In this document: positions 10,491-19,716 of the stretch, piece after piece | Layout: each line of letters opens with the position of its first letter | Numbering within the stretch: position 1 is the stretch's first letter | From: Symbiodinium natans | Lineage: Eukaryota > Sar > Dinophyceae > Suessiales > Symbiodiniaceae | Length of the DNA stretch: 64,000 bases | Assembly (NCBI GenBank): GCA_905221605.1 | Contig: CAJNDS010002430.1 | Span: 351,520 to 415,519 of the forward strand | Direction: 5' to 3' | Translations under genes and position numbers: made by a program | The notes under the pieces: generated by a model | Databases searched by the model: none | What the model saw: only the letters and a program-made list of their open reading frames with translations | Told to the model about the DNA's origin: nothing

Positions 10491-11972
10491 ATGCCGTTGC
10501 TCTTCAAGTCCTTCGGGGTTGCTGCGTTGGTCTGGCTGATAGGCGGTGCCGTGGCAGAGGAGGGCTCCCTGAGAGGGATTGCCTCGAACGAGAAGCGCGC
10601 TGTGGAATTGGAGGGGGTCAACATGGTTGAGCAAAGCTGCTCCCCCAACGACTTGGGTTGCATGGCAAGGCAGCTCGCTTGTAGCCTGTCCACCAAGATG
10701 TTTGCGGATTGGCCCGTGCAATCATCTCCAGGGCTTCGCTCGATCACGCTCCAGCTGGATAACCTGTGCACCTTGGGAGATCTCACTGGGCAGAATGGCC
10801 AGGAGACGGATCCGGAGGGTCCGCAGAGTGATCTGAACGAAACTTCGCAACAGCTTCAGAACCTCTCCCAGAATCTCTCGCAGCTCCAGTGCTCCCCAAA
10901 AGGCTGTGCGGTGGATGTCATCCAATATCAGCAGCAACACCCGGGGGCAGCCTACGCGGCAAAGGCCGCCCAAGCCGGAGCAGCAGCGGCCCTCAACACG
11001 TTGCAGGCAGTGCTTGCTGGAGCGGACCTTCTTCCCTTACCCGGTGCTGTGGCTTTCATTTGGATGGGAGCTGCTCTGGATGTCTTCTTTCCTCAGCAAG
11101 GTGGGCTGCCCACCAACCCCTGCACCTACGCCACGACGGATTGGGGCAAGTGCGTGTGGCAGGAGATCAAGCCCTTCGTGCAGTTCTTTGTGCAGCAGCA
11201 GCTGAACCAAGCCTTTGACACCTTCTGGACTGCCAGGATCCAGGGTTATCAGGGCCGGCTTTGGGCCATGAACTCCTCGGCTTACCAGGATTCCGAGCAT
11301 TTCCCCAACGGCAGCGTCAAGAGCATGAGCAACGCGACGCAGACCAAGATGTATGATACCCTCTTCCGCATCTACCAGGACATGATCGGCGACATCCCCC
11401 TGTTTATGGCGAACTACTCCATCAACACGACTGCTGGCGCCTACTTGTCGCAGTTTGCTTCCTTGCATTCGTCCATCATGGTCAATCTCATGGGGTCTTT
11501 GAAGTATAGGGACCAAGGTGATCGCTTCAACTACCAGACCATCACCGCTTGCTACGCCATGAACGTGTATGCGCGGGCCACCGAGTCCTACAAAGCAAGG
11601 ATGGCGGCCTTTTCTGCTCAAAGCACTTCCACAGTGAAGTGCTGCAGCCTACAGGGGCAATGCACGCAGTGTACTGGAGAAGCATATAGGGACTCCTGGC
11701 AGCAATGTGGCTGGCAAACTGGATTTTCGGTCTCTTGCTACCAGTACTTGGACGCGTGCCAGACCATCCCGGACGTCACGGCTCCTTGGGAATCGGCTCT
11801 GTGCTACCGCCAGCACAAGAGTTATGTTGAGGCCCAAACAGTGGCATATTGGCTGACTTGGTTGGCGCCAATCCCCAGCTGGCTGCAGGGCATTGTCATG
11901 ATGCAGCAGGTGAACGTGACTGGTGCACAAACCGCGTTGCGAACCGGATTCGATTGTACAGCATTCAGATGA
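10491..11972 (+). CDS. secreted protein, tandem array copy 1 (493 aa)
   Basis: Intronless. The Met at 10491 is preferred over an upstream in-frame Met at 10434 because a clean signal peptide follows directly (hydrophobic core FGVAALVWLIGGAVA, cleavage near AVA|EE). The mature part has a polar Gln/Ser/Asn-rich N-terminal region with Cys, an Ala-rich helix followed by a hydrophobic segment (~residues 160-200), then a long helical region with Trp-rich patches and several N-glycosylation sequons (NSS, NGS, NAT, NYS, NTT), and a Cys-rich C-terminal region (residues ~385-430). The helical middle loosely recalls the N-terminal helical bundle of Cry-type delta-endotoxins; I hold that at low confidence and make no functional claim. 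Compared with copies 2 and 3 it lacks 18 bp (six residues) before DVTAPWE. The 349 bp spacer downstream repeats in the array. Confidence 0.85.
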   Translation: MPLLFKSFGVAALVWLIGGAVAEEGSLRGIASNEKRAVELEGVNMVEQSCSPNDLGCMARQLACSLSTKMFADWPVQSSPGLRSITLQLDNLCTLGDLTGQNGQETDPEGPQSDLNETSQQLQNLSQNLSQLQCSPKGCAVDVIQYQQQHPGAAYAAKAAQAGAAAALNTLQAVLAGADLLPLPGAVAFIWMGAALDVFFPQQGGLPTNPCTYATTDWGKCVWQEIKPFVQFFVQQQLNQAFDTFWTARIQGYQGRLWAMNSSAYQDSEHFPNGSVKSMSNATQTKMYDTLFRIYQDMIGDIPLFMANYSINTTAGAYLSQFASLHSSIMVNLMGSLKYRDQGDRFNYQTITACYAMNVYARATESYKARMAAFSAQSTSTVKCCSLQGQCTQCTGEAYRDSWQQCGWQTGFSVSCYQYLDACQTIPDVTAPWESALCYRQHKSYVEAQTVAYWLTWLAPIPSWLQGIVMMQQVNVTGAQTALRTGFDCTAFR

Positions 11973-12276
11973 AGTACAGTCAGTTATTAGTTATTAGCTT
12001 ATCCAGTCCAGCCGGATTTTGATTGTACAGCATTCAGACGAATACTGAGTGGCTTTTGGCAGCCCATTTGTCGCAAGTGGGCTTCCCGTCTTCGCATGAG
12101 CCGGCGAGACGGCAAACTGGTGCACCAGACCACCAACGAACCTCTTGAGAACATTTTACCCTCATGGAAAAGCAGCTGCAAGCGGGCTTTCATGTGCAGG
12201 TTGAGTAGGTGTCAGGGAGATCAGGGAGGGAAGTTGGATCGTGCTTGCACACACTATCCTGAAGGCCTTGTTTGCA

Positions 12277-12293
12277 AGCTGTTTTGGCTAACG
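12277..12293 (+). promoter_or_regulatory. candidate trans-splice/leader-relic region before gene copy 2
   Basis: AGCTGTTTTGGCTAACG, 29 bases before the ATG at 12322, matches the spliced-leader 3' part at 13 of 17 positions and includes CTAAC followed by GGGGCAG. Confidence 0.35.
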
Positions 12294-12321
12294 GGGCAGT
12301 TGGCAGTTGGCAGTTAGCGCC

Positions 12322-13821
12322 ATGCCGTTGCTCTGCAAGTCCTTCGGGGTTGCTGCGTTGGTCTGGCTGATAGGCGGTGCCGTGGCAGAGGAGGGCTCCC
12401 TGAGAGGGATTGCCTCGAACGAGAAGCGCGCTGTGGAATTGGAGGGGGTCAACATGGTTGAGCAAAGCTGCTCCCCCAACGACTTGGGTTGCATGGCAAG
12501 GCAGCTCGCTTGTAGCCTGTCCACCAAGATGTTTGCGGATTGGCCCGTGCAATCATCTCCAGGGCTTCGCTCGATCTCGCTCCAGCTGGATAACCTGTGC
12601 ACCTTGGGAGATCTCACTGGGCAGAATGGCCAGGAGACGGATCCGGAGGGTCCGCAGAGTGATCTGAACGAGACTTCGCAACAGCTTCAGAATCTCTCCC
12701 AGAATCTCTCGCAGCTCCAGTGCTCCCCAAAAGGCTGTGCGGTGGATGTCATCCAATATCAGCAGCAACACCCGGGGGCAGCCTACGCGGCAAAGGCCGC
12801 CCAAGCCGGAGCAGCAGCGGCCCTCAACACGTTGCAGGCAGTGCTTGCTGGAGCGGACCTTCTTCCCTTACCCGGTGCTGTGGCTTTCATTTGGATGGGA
12901 GCTGCTCTGGATGTCTTCTTTCCTCAGCAAGGTGGGCTGCCCACCAACCCCTGCACCTACGCCACGACGGATTGGGGCAAGTGCGTGTGGCAGGAGATCA
13001 AGCCCTTCGTGCAGTTCTTTGTGCAGCAGCAGCTGAACCAAGCCTTTGACACCTTCTGGACTGCCAGGATCCAGGGTTATCAGGGCCGGCTTTGGGCCAT
13101 GAACTCCTCGGCTTACCAGGATTCCGAGCATTTCCCCAACGGCAGCGTCAAGAGCATGAGCAACGCGACGCAGACCAAGATGTATGATACCCTCTTCCGC
13201 ATCTACCAGGACATGATTGGCGACATCCCCCTGTTTATGGCGAACTACTCCATCAACACGACTGCGGGCGCCTACTTGTCGCAGTTTGCTTCCTTGCATT
13301 CGTCCGTCATGGTCAATCTCATGGGGTCTTTGAAGTATAGGGACCAAGGCGATCGCTTCAACTACCAGACCATCACCGCTTGCTACGCCATGAGCGTGTA
13401 TGCGCGCGCCACCGAGTCCTACAAAGCAAGGATGGCGGCCTTTTCTGCTCAAAGCACTTCCACAGTGAAGTGCTGCAGCCTACAGGGGCAATGCACGCAG
13501 TGTACTGGAGAAGCATATGGGGACTCCTGGCAGCAATGTGGCTGGCAAACTGGCTACTCGGTCTCTTGCTACCAGTACTTGGACGCGTGCCAGACCATCC
13601 CGACAGGATCGAACACCGAGGACGTCACGGCTCCTTGGGAATCGGCTCTGTGCTACCGCCAGCATAAGAGCTATGTTGAGGCCCAAACAGTGGCATATTG
13701 GCTGACTTGGTTGGCGCCAATCCCCAGCTGGCTGCAGGGCATTGTCATGATGCAGCAGGTGAACGTGACTGGTGCACAAACCGCGTTGCGAACCGGATTC
13801 GATTGTACAGCATTCAGATGA
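12322..13821 (+). CDS. secreted protein, tandem array copy 2 (499 aa)
   Basis: Nearly identical to copy 3 and very close to copy 1: the same signal peptide (one Phe to Cys change relative to copy 1), glycosylation sites and Cys-rich C-terminus. Start-to-start distance to copy 3 is exactly 1849 bp and the 349 bp spacers are the same length, so this is a recent or homogenised head-to-tail array. Three substitutions clustered at about 12577-12693 are private to this copy. It contains the six-residue insertion TGSNTE that copy 1 lacks. Confidence 0.85.
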   Translation: MPLLCKSFGVAALVWLIGGAVAEEGSLRGIASNEKRAVELEGVNMVEQSCSPNDLGCMARQLACSLSTKMFADWPVQSSPGLRSISLQLDNLCTLGDLTGQNGQETDPEGPQSDLNETSQQLQNLSQNLSQLQCSPKGCAVDVIQYQQQHPGAAYAAKAAQAGAAAALNTLQAVLAGADLLPLPGAVAFIWMGAALDVFFPQQGGLPTNPCTYATTDWGKCVWQEIKPFVQFFVQQQLNQAFDTFWTARIQGYQGRLWAMNSSAYQDSEHFPNGSVKSMSNATQTKMYDTLFRIYQDMIGDIPLFMANYSINTTAGAYLSQFASLHSSVMVNLMGSLKYRDQGDRFNYQTITACYAMSVYARATESYKARMAAFSAQSTSTVKCCSLQGQCTQCTGEAYGDSWQQCGWQTGYSVSCYQYLDACQTIPTGSNTEDVTAPWESALCYRQHKSYVEAQTVAYWLTWLAPIPSWLQGIVMMQQVNVTGAQTALRTGFDCTAFR

Positions 13822-14125
13822 AGTACAGTCAGTTATTAGTTATTAGCTTATCCAGTCCAGCCGGATTTTGATTGTACAGCATTCAGACGAATACTGAGTG
13901 GCTTTTGGCAGCCCATTTGTCGCAAGTGGGCTTCCCGTCTTCGCATGAGCCGGCGAGACGGCAAACTGGTGCACCAGACCACCAACGAACCTCTTGAGAA
14001 CATTTTACCCTCATGGAAAAGCAGCTGCAAGCGGGCTTTCATGTGCAGGTTGAGTAGGTGTCAGGGAGATCAGGGAGGGAAGTTGGATCGTGCTTGCACA
14101 CACTATCCTGAAGGCCTTGTTTGCA

Positions 14126-14142
14126 AGCTGTTTTGGCTAACG
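14126..14142 (+). promoter_or_regulatory. candidate trans-splice/leader-relic region before gene copy 3
   Basis: Same sequence and placement as before copy 2 (AGCTGTTTTGGCTAACG then GGGGCAG). Confidence 0.35.
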
Positions 14143-14170
14143 GGGCAGTTGGCAGTTGGCAGTTAGCGCC

Positions 14171-15670
14171 ATGCCGTTGCTCTGCAAGTCCTTCGGGGTT
14201 GCTGCGTTGGTCTGGCTGATAGGCGGTGCCGTGGCAGAGGAGGGCTCCCTGAGAGGGATTGCCTCGAACGAGAAGCGCGCTGTGGAATTGGAGGGGGTCA
14301 ACATGGTTGAGCAAAGCTGCTCCCCCAACGACTTGGGTTGCATGGCAAGGCAGCTCGCTTGTAGCCTGTCCACCAAGATGTTTGCGGATTGGCCCGTGCA
14401 ATCATCTCCAGGGCTTCGCTCGATCACGCTCCAGCTGGATAACCTGTGCACCTTGGGAGATCTCACTGGGCAGAATGGCCAGGAGACGGATCCGGAGGGT
14501 CCGCAGAGTGATCTGAACGAAACTTCGCAACAGCTTCAGAACCTCTCCCAGAATCTCTCGCAGCTCCAGTGCTCCCCAAAAGGCTGTGCGGTGGATGTCA
14601 TCCAATATCAGCAGCAACACCCGGGGGCAGCCTACGCGGCAAAGGCCGCCCAAGCCGGAGCAGCAGCGGCCCTCAACACGTTGCAGGCAGTGCTTGCTGG
14701 AGCGGACCTTCTTCCCTTACCCGGTGCTGTGGCTTTCATTTGGATGGGAGCTGCTCTGGATGTCTTCTTTCCTCAGCAAGGTGGGCTGCCCACCAACCCC
14801 TGCACCTACGCCACGACGGATTGGGGCAAGTGCGTGTGGCAGGAGATCAAGCCCTTCGTGCAGTTCTTTGTGCAGCAGCAGCTGAACCAAGCCTTTGACA
14901 CCTTCTGGACTGCCAGGATCCAGGGTTATCAGGGCCGGCTTTGGGCCATGAACTCCTCGGCTTACCAGGATTCCGAGCATTTCCCCAACGGCAGCGTCAA
15001 GAGCATGAGCAACGCGACGCAGACCAAGATGTATGATACCCTCTTCCGCATCTACCAGGACATGATTGGCGACATCCCCCTGTTTATGGCGAACTACTCC
15101 ATCAACACGACTGCGGGCGCCTACTTGTCGCAGTTTGCTTCCTTGCATTCGTCCGTCATGGTCAATCTCATGGGGTCTTTGAAGTATAGGGACCAAGGCG
15201 ATCGCTTCAACTACCAGACCATCACCGCTTGCTACGCCATGAGCGTGTATGCGCGCGCCACCGAGTCCTACAAAGCAAGGATGGCGGCCTTTTCTGCTCA
15301 AAGCACTTCCACAGTGAAGTGCTGCAGCCTACAGGGGCAATGCACGCAGTGTACTGGAGAAGCATATGGGGACTCCTGGCAGCAATGTGGCTGGCAAACT
15401 GGCTACTCGGTCTCTTGCTACCAGTACTTGGACGCGTGCCAGACCATCCCGACAGGATCGAACACCGAGGACGTCACGGCTCCTTGGGAATCGGCTCTGT
15501 GCTACCGCCAGCATAAAAGCTATGTTGAGGCCCAAACAGTGGCATATTGGCTGACTTGGTTGGCGCCAATCCCCAGCTGGCTGCAGGGCATTGTCATGAT
15601 GCAGCAGGTGAACGTGACTGGTGCACAAACCGCGTTGCGAACCGGATTCGATTGTACAGCATTCAGATGA
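14171..15670 (+). CDS. secreted protein, tandem array copy 3 (499 aa)
   Basis: Intronless, last complete copy of the array. It follows copy 2 almost base for base, except at about 14426-14544 where it shares three bases with copy 1 instead. The downstream spacer (15671-15892) follows the array consensus and then ends abruptly at about 15893, which is the right edge of the array. Product features are as in copy 1: signal peptide, Ala-rich then hydrophobic segment, several N-glycosylation sequons, Cys-rich C-terminus. Confidence 0.85.
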   Translation: MPLLCKSFGVAALVWLIGGAVAEEGSLRGIASNEKRAVELEGVNMVEQSCSPNDLGCMARQLACSLSTKMFADWPVQSSPGLRSITLQLDNLCTLGDLTGQNGQETDPEGPQSDLNETSQQLQNLSQNLSQLQCSPKGCAVDVIQYQQQHPGAAYAAKAAQAGAAAALNTLQAVLAGADLLPLPGAVAFIWMGAALDVFFPQQGGLPTNPCTYATTDWGKCVWQEIKPFVQFFVQQQLNQAFDTFWTARIQGYQGRLWAMNSSAYQDSEHFPNGSVKSMSNATQTKMYDTLFRIYQDMIGDIPLFMANYSINTTAGAYLSQFASLHSSVMVNLMGSLKYRDQGDRFNYQTITACYAMSVYARATESYKARMAAFSAQSTSTVKCCSLQGQCTQCTGEAYGDSWQQCGWQTGYSVSCYQYLDACQTIPTGSNTEDVTAPWESALCYRQHKSYVEAQTVAYWLTWLAPIPSWLQGIVMMQQVNVTGAQTALRTGFDCTAFR

Positions 15671-15893
15671 AGTACAGTCAGTTATTAGTTCTTAGCTTAT
15701 CCAGTCCAGCTGGATTTTTGATTGTACAGCATTCAGACGAATACTGAGTGGCTTTTGGCAGCCCATTTGTCGCAAGTGGGCTTCCCGTCTTCGCATGAGC
15801 CGGCGAGACGGCAAACTGGTGCACCAGACCACCAACGAACCTCTTGAGAGCTTTTTACCCTCATAAAAAAGCAGCTGCAAGCGGGCTTTCATG

Positions 15894-17770
15894 TCTATGG
15901 CAGTTCTTTAAATCAGAGTCCCTTAGGGGGTTCCCTACGCCCTGAAACCTTAATTATAACGCTACGCGACCCGCCTCGGCCGGGCCCAGGGGAACCGCAC
16001 ACTTGTCGCTTACAAAACGTACACATTCCAGGGCAATAAAAGGCCAGATAAGGGCTGCCAGATACGGGCTCCTGAATCGGGAACCTAGGCTGCAAAACCG
16101 CTCAAAGAATTAGGGGTGGCTGGGGGGGGGGGGTTGGCAGCTGGGGGGGGGGGGGGGGGGGGGGGGTTGCCGGGGAGGTGAGGCGAGGGGTGGTGCACCC
16201 TGGTCCCGGCAAACTATCAGCTCTCAAAAACAGGGGGCCGACATGTGGCTGAAAACCTTAACAGGATCTAGAGGGGGTGCCTGTTCTGACAACCTAGACA
16301 CCTTCGGCCCGAGGCCTCGGCGGATTTAGAGGAATTTTGTTCGTTCCGGGCAAAGCTCATAGCGAAGGGAGATTCTGAGACAATTGGGAATGTTCACCTG
16401 CTTCTCGCTTGAATCATTAAAGAAGCAAGATTGTTTTTAACAAATGAATTTGATTCATCAAACAATTTTGAAAAGTTTAATAGCATCGAAGCAATGTGTT
16501 GTAAAGTTGGTAAACAGCTTGCCGAGCTCATGTCGAGTGCCAGGTGTTGAATCTTTGTATTGAAGAACGTTTAGGAGTCGAGGCTATTGTCGGGAGGCTG
16601 TTTGCGCAGGATTGATGCTTATTGACCAGTGCAGACAGGAAAAGCAGAGTCAGGTGAACATGTCTTTCTGTTGGGTTCATGGAGTTGCGGCGCGGGTAAA
16701 CCTCATTTGCGCCAACTGCCGAAGGCGCAGCACACCGAAGCTTGCCAACGGTATTCAGGCTGCACCTGGACTGATGGCGGAACAGGAGAACCAATCCACA
16801 CAAACTACTGAAGTGCTGCAGGCTACAGGAAGCGTGTGGTACCAAAACGAATTCCAAGGCCAATGGCGCATGGCGCATGCGTCACGCAGGTTATAGACCC
16901 CAAACCCCACCCCCAAATCCTTTACCCGTAGCCCTTTGAACCTTTGAAAGCCCTGAAGCCCTTCAAGCCCTAAACCGTTACCCTTTCAAGCCTTATATAA
17001 TTCAGCCAAAGAACCAAGTACTTGCAGATACGGTTGGAATCAGCAAGCCGAAGCACTCTTCATGTTTGCTGCAGCAGCACAGTTCCTGAATCACATGCTT
17101 AGCAGTGCCTAGCCCGAGCGCCCGAGCATTCAAGGTGTCCTGCAGCTTGTGCAGGACAGTTCCGGCCAGGAAGATGCAGGGCAAGCCCTAAAGCTGCAAA
17201 TTCTAAACCCAAATCCCAAAACTGCCCTAAACCCAATCGAAAGTTCACCAGCTGCCGGGATTCACCATGGTAGGTAGATGGGCTCAGGGTTTAGGACTTC
17301 GGGCTTATGGATATAGAGCTGCTTTGTTTTTCATGCTCTTTTCATGTCCAGAAGTTCCAGAAGTTGCTCTTAGGCCTCTGACCATGTTGTTGATCATACA
17401 TTTGTTTCCCGTTGTGCTTTGTGTCAGGCTGGTTACCTACTTGCAGGCCGAGGTGCACAGCAGCCCGCCCGCAAACAACATGGCGGTCTTCGGGGCATTC
17501 TCGATAGTTGAGCGATGGCAAGTGCTCGTACGGGGGTTTCCAAAAATCGGGGGTACCATCTTGGGGCTCTTTAAAAAAGGATGATTCTGGTAAGATTGGG
17601 TATATTTTGGGGTACCCCTATTTTCGGAAGCCCTGTATGTTTCAACATTTGTTCTGACTAGCCCTGGGTCTTAAATCGAAGTCTCAATTGGGCCGCGTTG
17701 CTCGGCTCAAAGTTAATTACTTAAGTTTGGCTTCAGCTCCCGTCACAGCATACCTCTGTGCACCTTCGCC
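15894..17770. other. intergenic with long poly-G tracts; one weak exon candidate
   Basis: Poly-G runs lie at about 16122-16132 and 16142-16166. About 16380-16510 is AT-rich. Open frames at 16612-16896 (+) and 16528-16878 (-) oppose each other and are not convincing. At about 17445-17530 the frame beginning after a CAG acceptor (AEVHSSPPANNMAVFGAFSI...) could be an exon, directly followed by an inverted-repeat element (17532-17633). Confidence 0.4.
17532..17633. mobile_element. ~100 bp terminal-inverted-repeat element (introner-like family)
   Basis: The left end GGGGGTTTCCAAAAATCGGG continues into GGTACC; the right end is GGTACCCCTATTTTCGGAAGCCC-like. The two are inverted copies of each other over about 23 bases. 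Length and termini match the intron of the alcohol dehydrogenase gene. It follows a possible coding stretch ending near 17530 and so might also be an intron. Confidence 0.65.
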
Positions 17771-19716
17771 ATGGCGGTGATGAAGAAGGCCATGAAGAAG
17801 CTCATCTCTCGCAACACCAAGGGCCAGTACCGCAAGATTGACTATGGCCGCGTGAAGACGATCAAGGGCAAACTGGACTGAATTTTGTATAGCCTGTGTT
17901 GTGCTCTTTTATGCTCGTTTGTTCTGCTGCAACAATCCCCGACCACATTGAGACCTGCCCGAGCAGGCAAGAAGTACGACCGCACGATTCTCAAGGCTGC
18001 GGACATCGCTGTGAAGGGAGCAGGAGACGGCCGCATCTCCCAGAAGGCCTTGTGAAGTCGATCTAGCGCCATTGGCCTCGAAACTGAGTGCCTGCAGCCC
18101 TAAACCCGGAGAGCCTTAAATTGGAGTTTCGAAAATGAGGATGACCCCCCCCCCACCCCCCCACCCCCCCACGCCCCCCTAAACCCTCAAAATTAAGAAA
18201 ATTAAGAAGGAGCCCCCTCCAGAAGGGACCAACCCCTCCCAAAACACAGGACGCCAAGATCATCTGCCGGGCCTGCCGCCCCACGAAGGACGGCCGCTCA
18301 ACGTACTCGGCGATGGAGAAGGGTACCATGGCCTACGTGCGCAAGGCCTCGGAGCTCTTCTCTTGCAGAAAGTTTAGATCAGACTCTGTAGTTTGAAAGA
18401 GGCTTATATACCCTTATGAAGAACACCTTGAGTCCAAGGCTCTAGACCCTTTCTTGAAAGCTAGTTTTTTTGGGTTTAGGAGCTTAGGACTTAGGATTTG
18501 GGGTTTAGGGTTTGGGGTTTTAGGGTTTGGGTTTAGGGTTTAGGGTACGTTTTTGTATGCCGCCGGAAAACTGAGCATTTATAGATCTCGAAGGATGACT
18601 CTGAAGGGGTTCCCAAGAGCATTTAAGGTTCTGTAGAGGGCTGTTCAACGGCGAGGGCAACCCTAAGCATTCGGCACACGGGGGGGTCACCCGAATCATC
18701 CCGAATCCCTACACCACAGGGTTGAGAGACGAAGCTTCAGCCCACTCTGCCCGCCAGAATTACAAGTTCACCGCGGCGGGGGACAAGGCCGTGCGCACTT
18801 TCATCGCCAAGATGGGGGCGAAACAGGGCGCCCGGACCAAGGCCGCTTCTTTTGCACAAAGAGAAGAGGGCTCTGAGGGTTGAACTCGAGTTTAGGCAGT
18901 TGTGTTGGCGGGGCTGAAACACTAAAACCCTAACACCACATGCCTTTGGCGGACCACGTTTGGCATCTAAAGCTACGTCGCAGAGTACCTAGTTCTTCAT
19001 CGTAGAGACTAGCTCTGGAGGTCACTTCAATGAAGTACGTGTAGAATGTGTGAAACAGCTTAGGGCGATTAAACGTGTGATTCAGTTTCGCGGATGAAAA
19101 ATGAAGTAGTTCTATGATAACTCGACATTTCTACATGTTCTTGCTTGTCAAATACATACAGATAACTGTGGGTCAAATATGAGAAGCTAAAGCGTGAAAG
19201 CAGAACTTTCTCAAACAAGTTAATGATTTGGGCTATTTTTAGGCGAATTCTGTGACTACGAAATGGCTTCTAGCTTGAAAGACATGCTTCTTGTTTAATG
19301 AACTATTCTCCTGGCCAGTTTCCCAACTGAAAACGGTGAGTGGCTTAACATAATATGCCGATACAACTGTGGTCACATATGTGAAATAAAGTCGCGAAAC
19401 TATAGCTCAATCAAAAGACGGTGCAATACGCGATGCAATTTAATGACTTGGGCTGGTTATTTAGTGCATCTTAGGGGCTAATTCTGCTACTGACGAAGGG
19501 CCTCTAGTTTGAATGACACTTTGCTTCTTTAGCCACCCCACCCGCTTTTCAACCTGTTTTGACCCTCTCAATCCTGCAGGCCTAGAATAAACCCGAGGAG
19601 ACGCCATATCCCTAAGCCCACACAGCACCGAGGCCATGAAGGCTATGAAGGTCATGAAGGCCATGAAGGCGATGAAGGCCATGGCGGTCATGAAGGTGAT
19701 GAAGGCCATGAAGTGA
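17771..19716 (+). CDS. small basic protein with MKKAMKK start and MKAMK tail (five exons, predicted)
   Basis: Predicted exons: 17771-17867, 17967-18046, 18250-18345, 18758-18841, 19633-19716, all phase-compatible, giving 146 residues. Every intron has a GC donor and an AG acceptor. The N-terminus is MAVMKKAMKKLISRN, a style typical of dinoflagellate basic proteins. The core contains KKYDRTILKAADIAVKGAGD, then an ACRPTKDGRSTYS stretch, then FTAAGDKAVRTFIAKMG. The last exon encodes only Met/Ala/Lys/Val repeats (AMKAMKVMKAMK...). I recall similar core sequences in Symbiodinium predicted proteins but know no named family; a DNA- or RNA-binding role is a guess from charge. Intron 3 contains a degenerate TTTAGGG run (about 18470-18545). 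If exon 5 is wrong, the frame of exon 4 instead ends at a stop at 18881-18883. Confidence 0.7.

Noticed and set aside
11037-11621. 194-codon minus-strand frame repeated in all three array genes (also 12868-13452 and 14717-15301)
   Set aside because: It is conserved only because the sense gene is; there is no family resemblance or signal.
16926-16946. CCGTAGCC resembling the start of the spliced leader
   Set aside because: Only the first eight bases match; the rest is telomere-like CCCTTTGAACC, and no gene follows closely.
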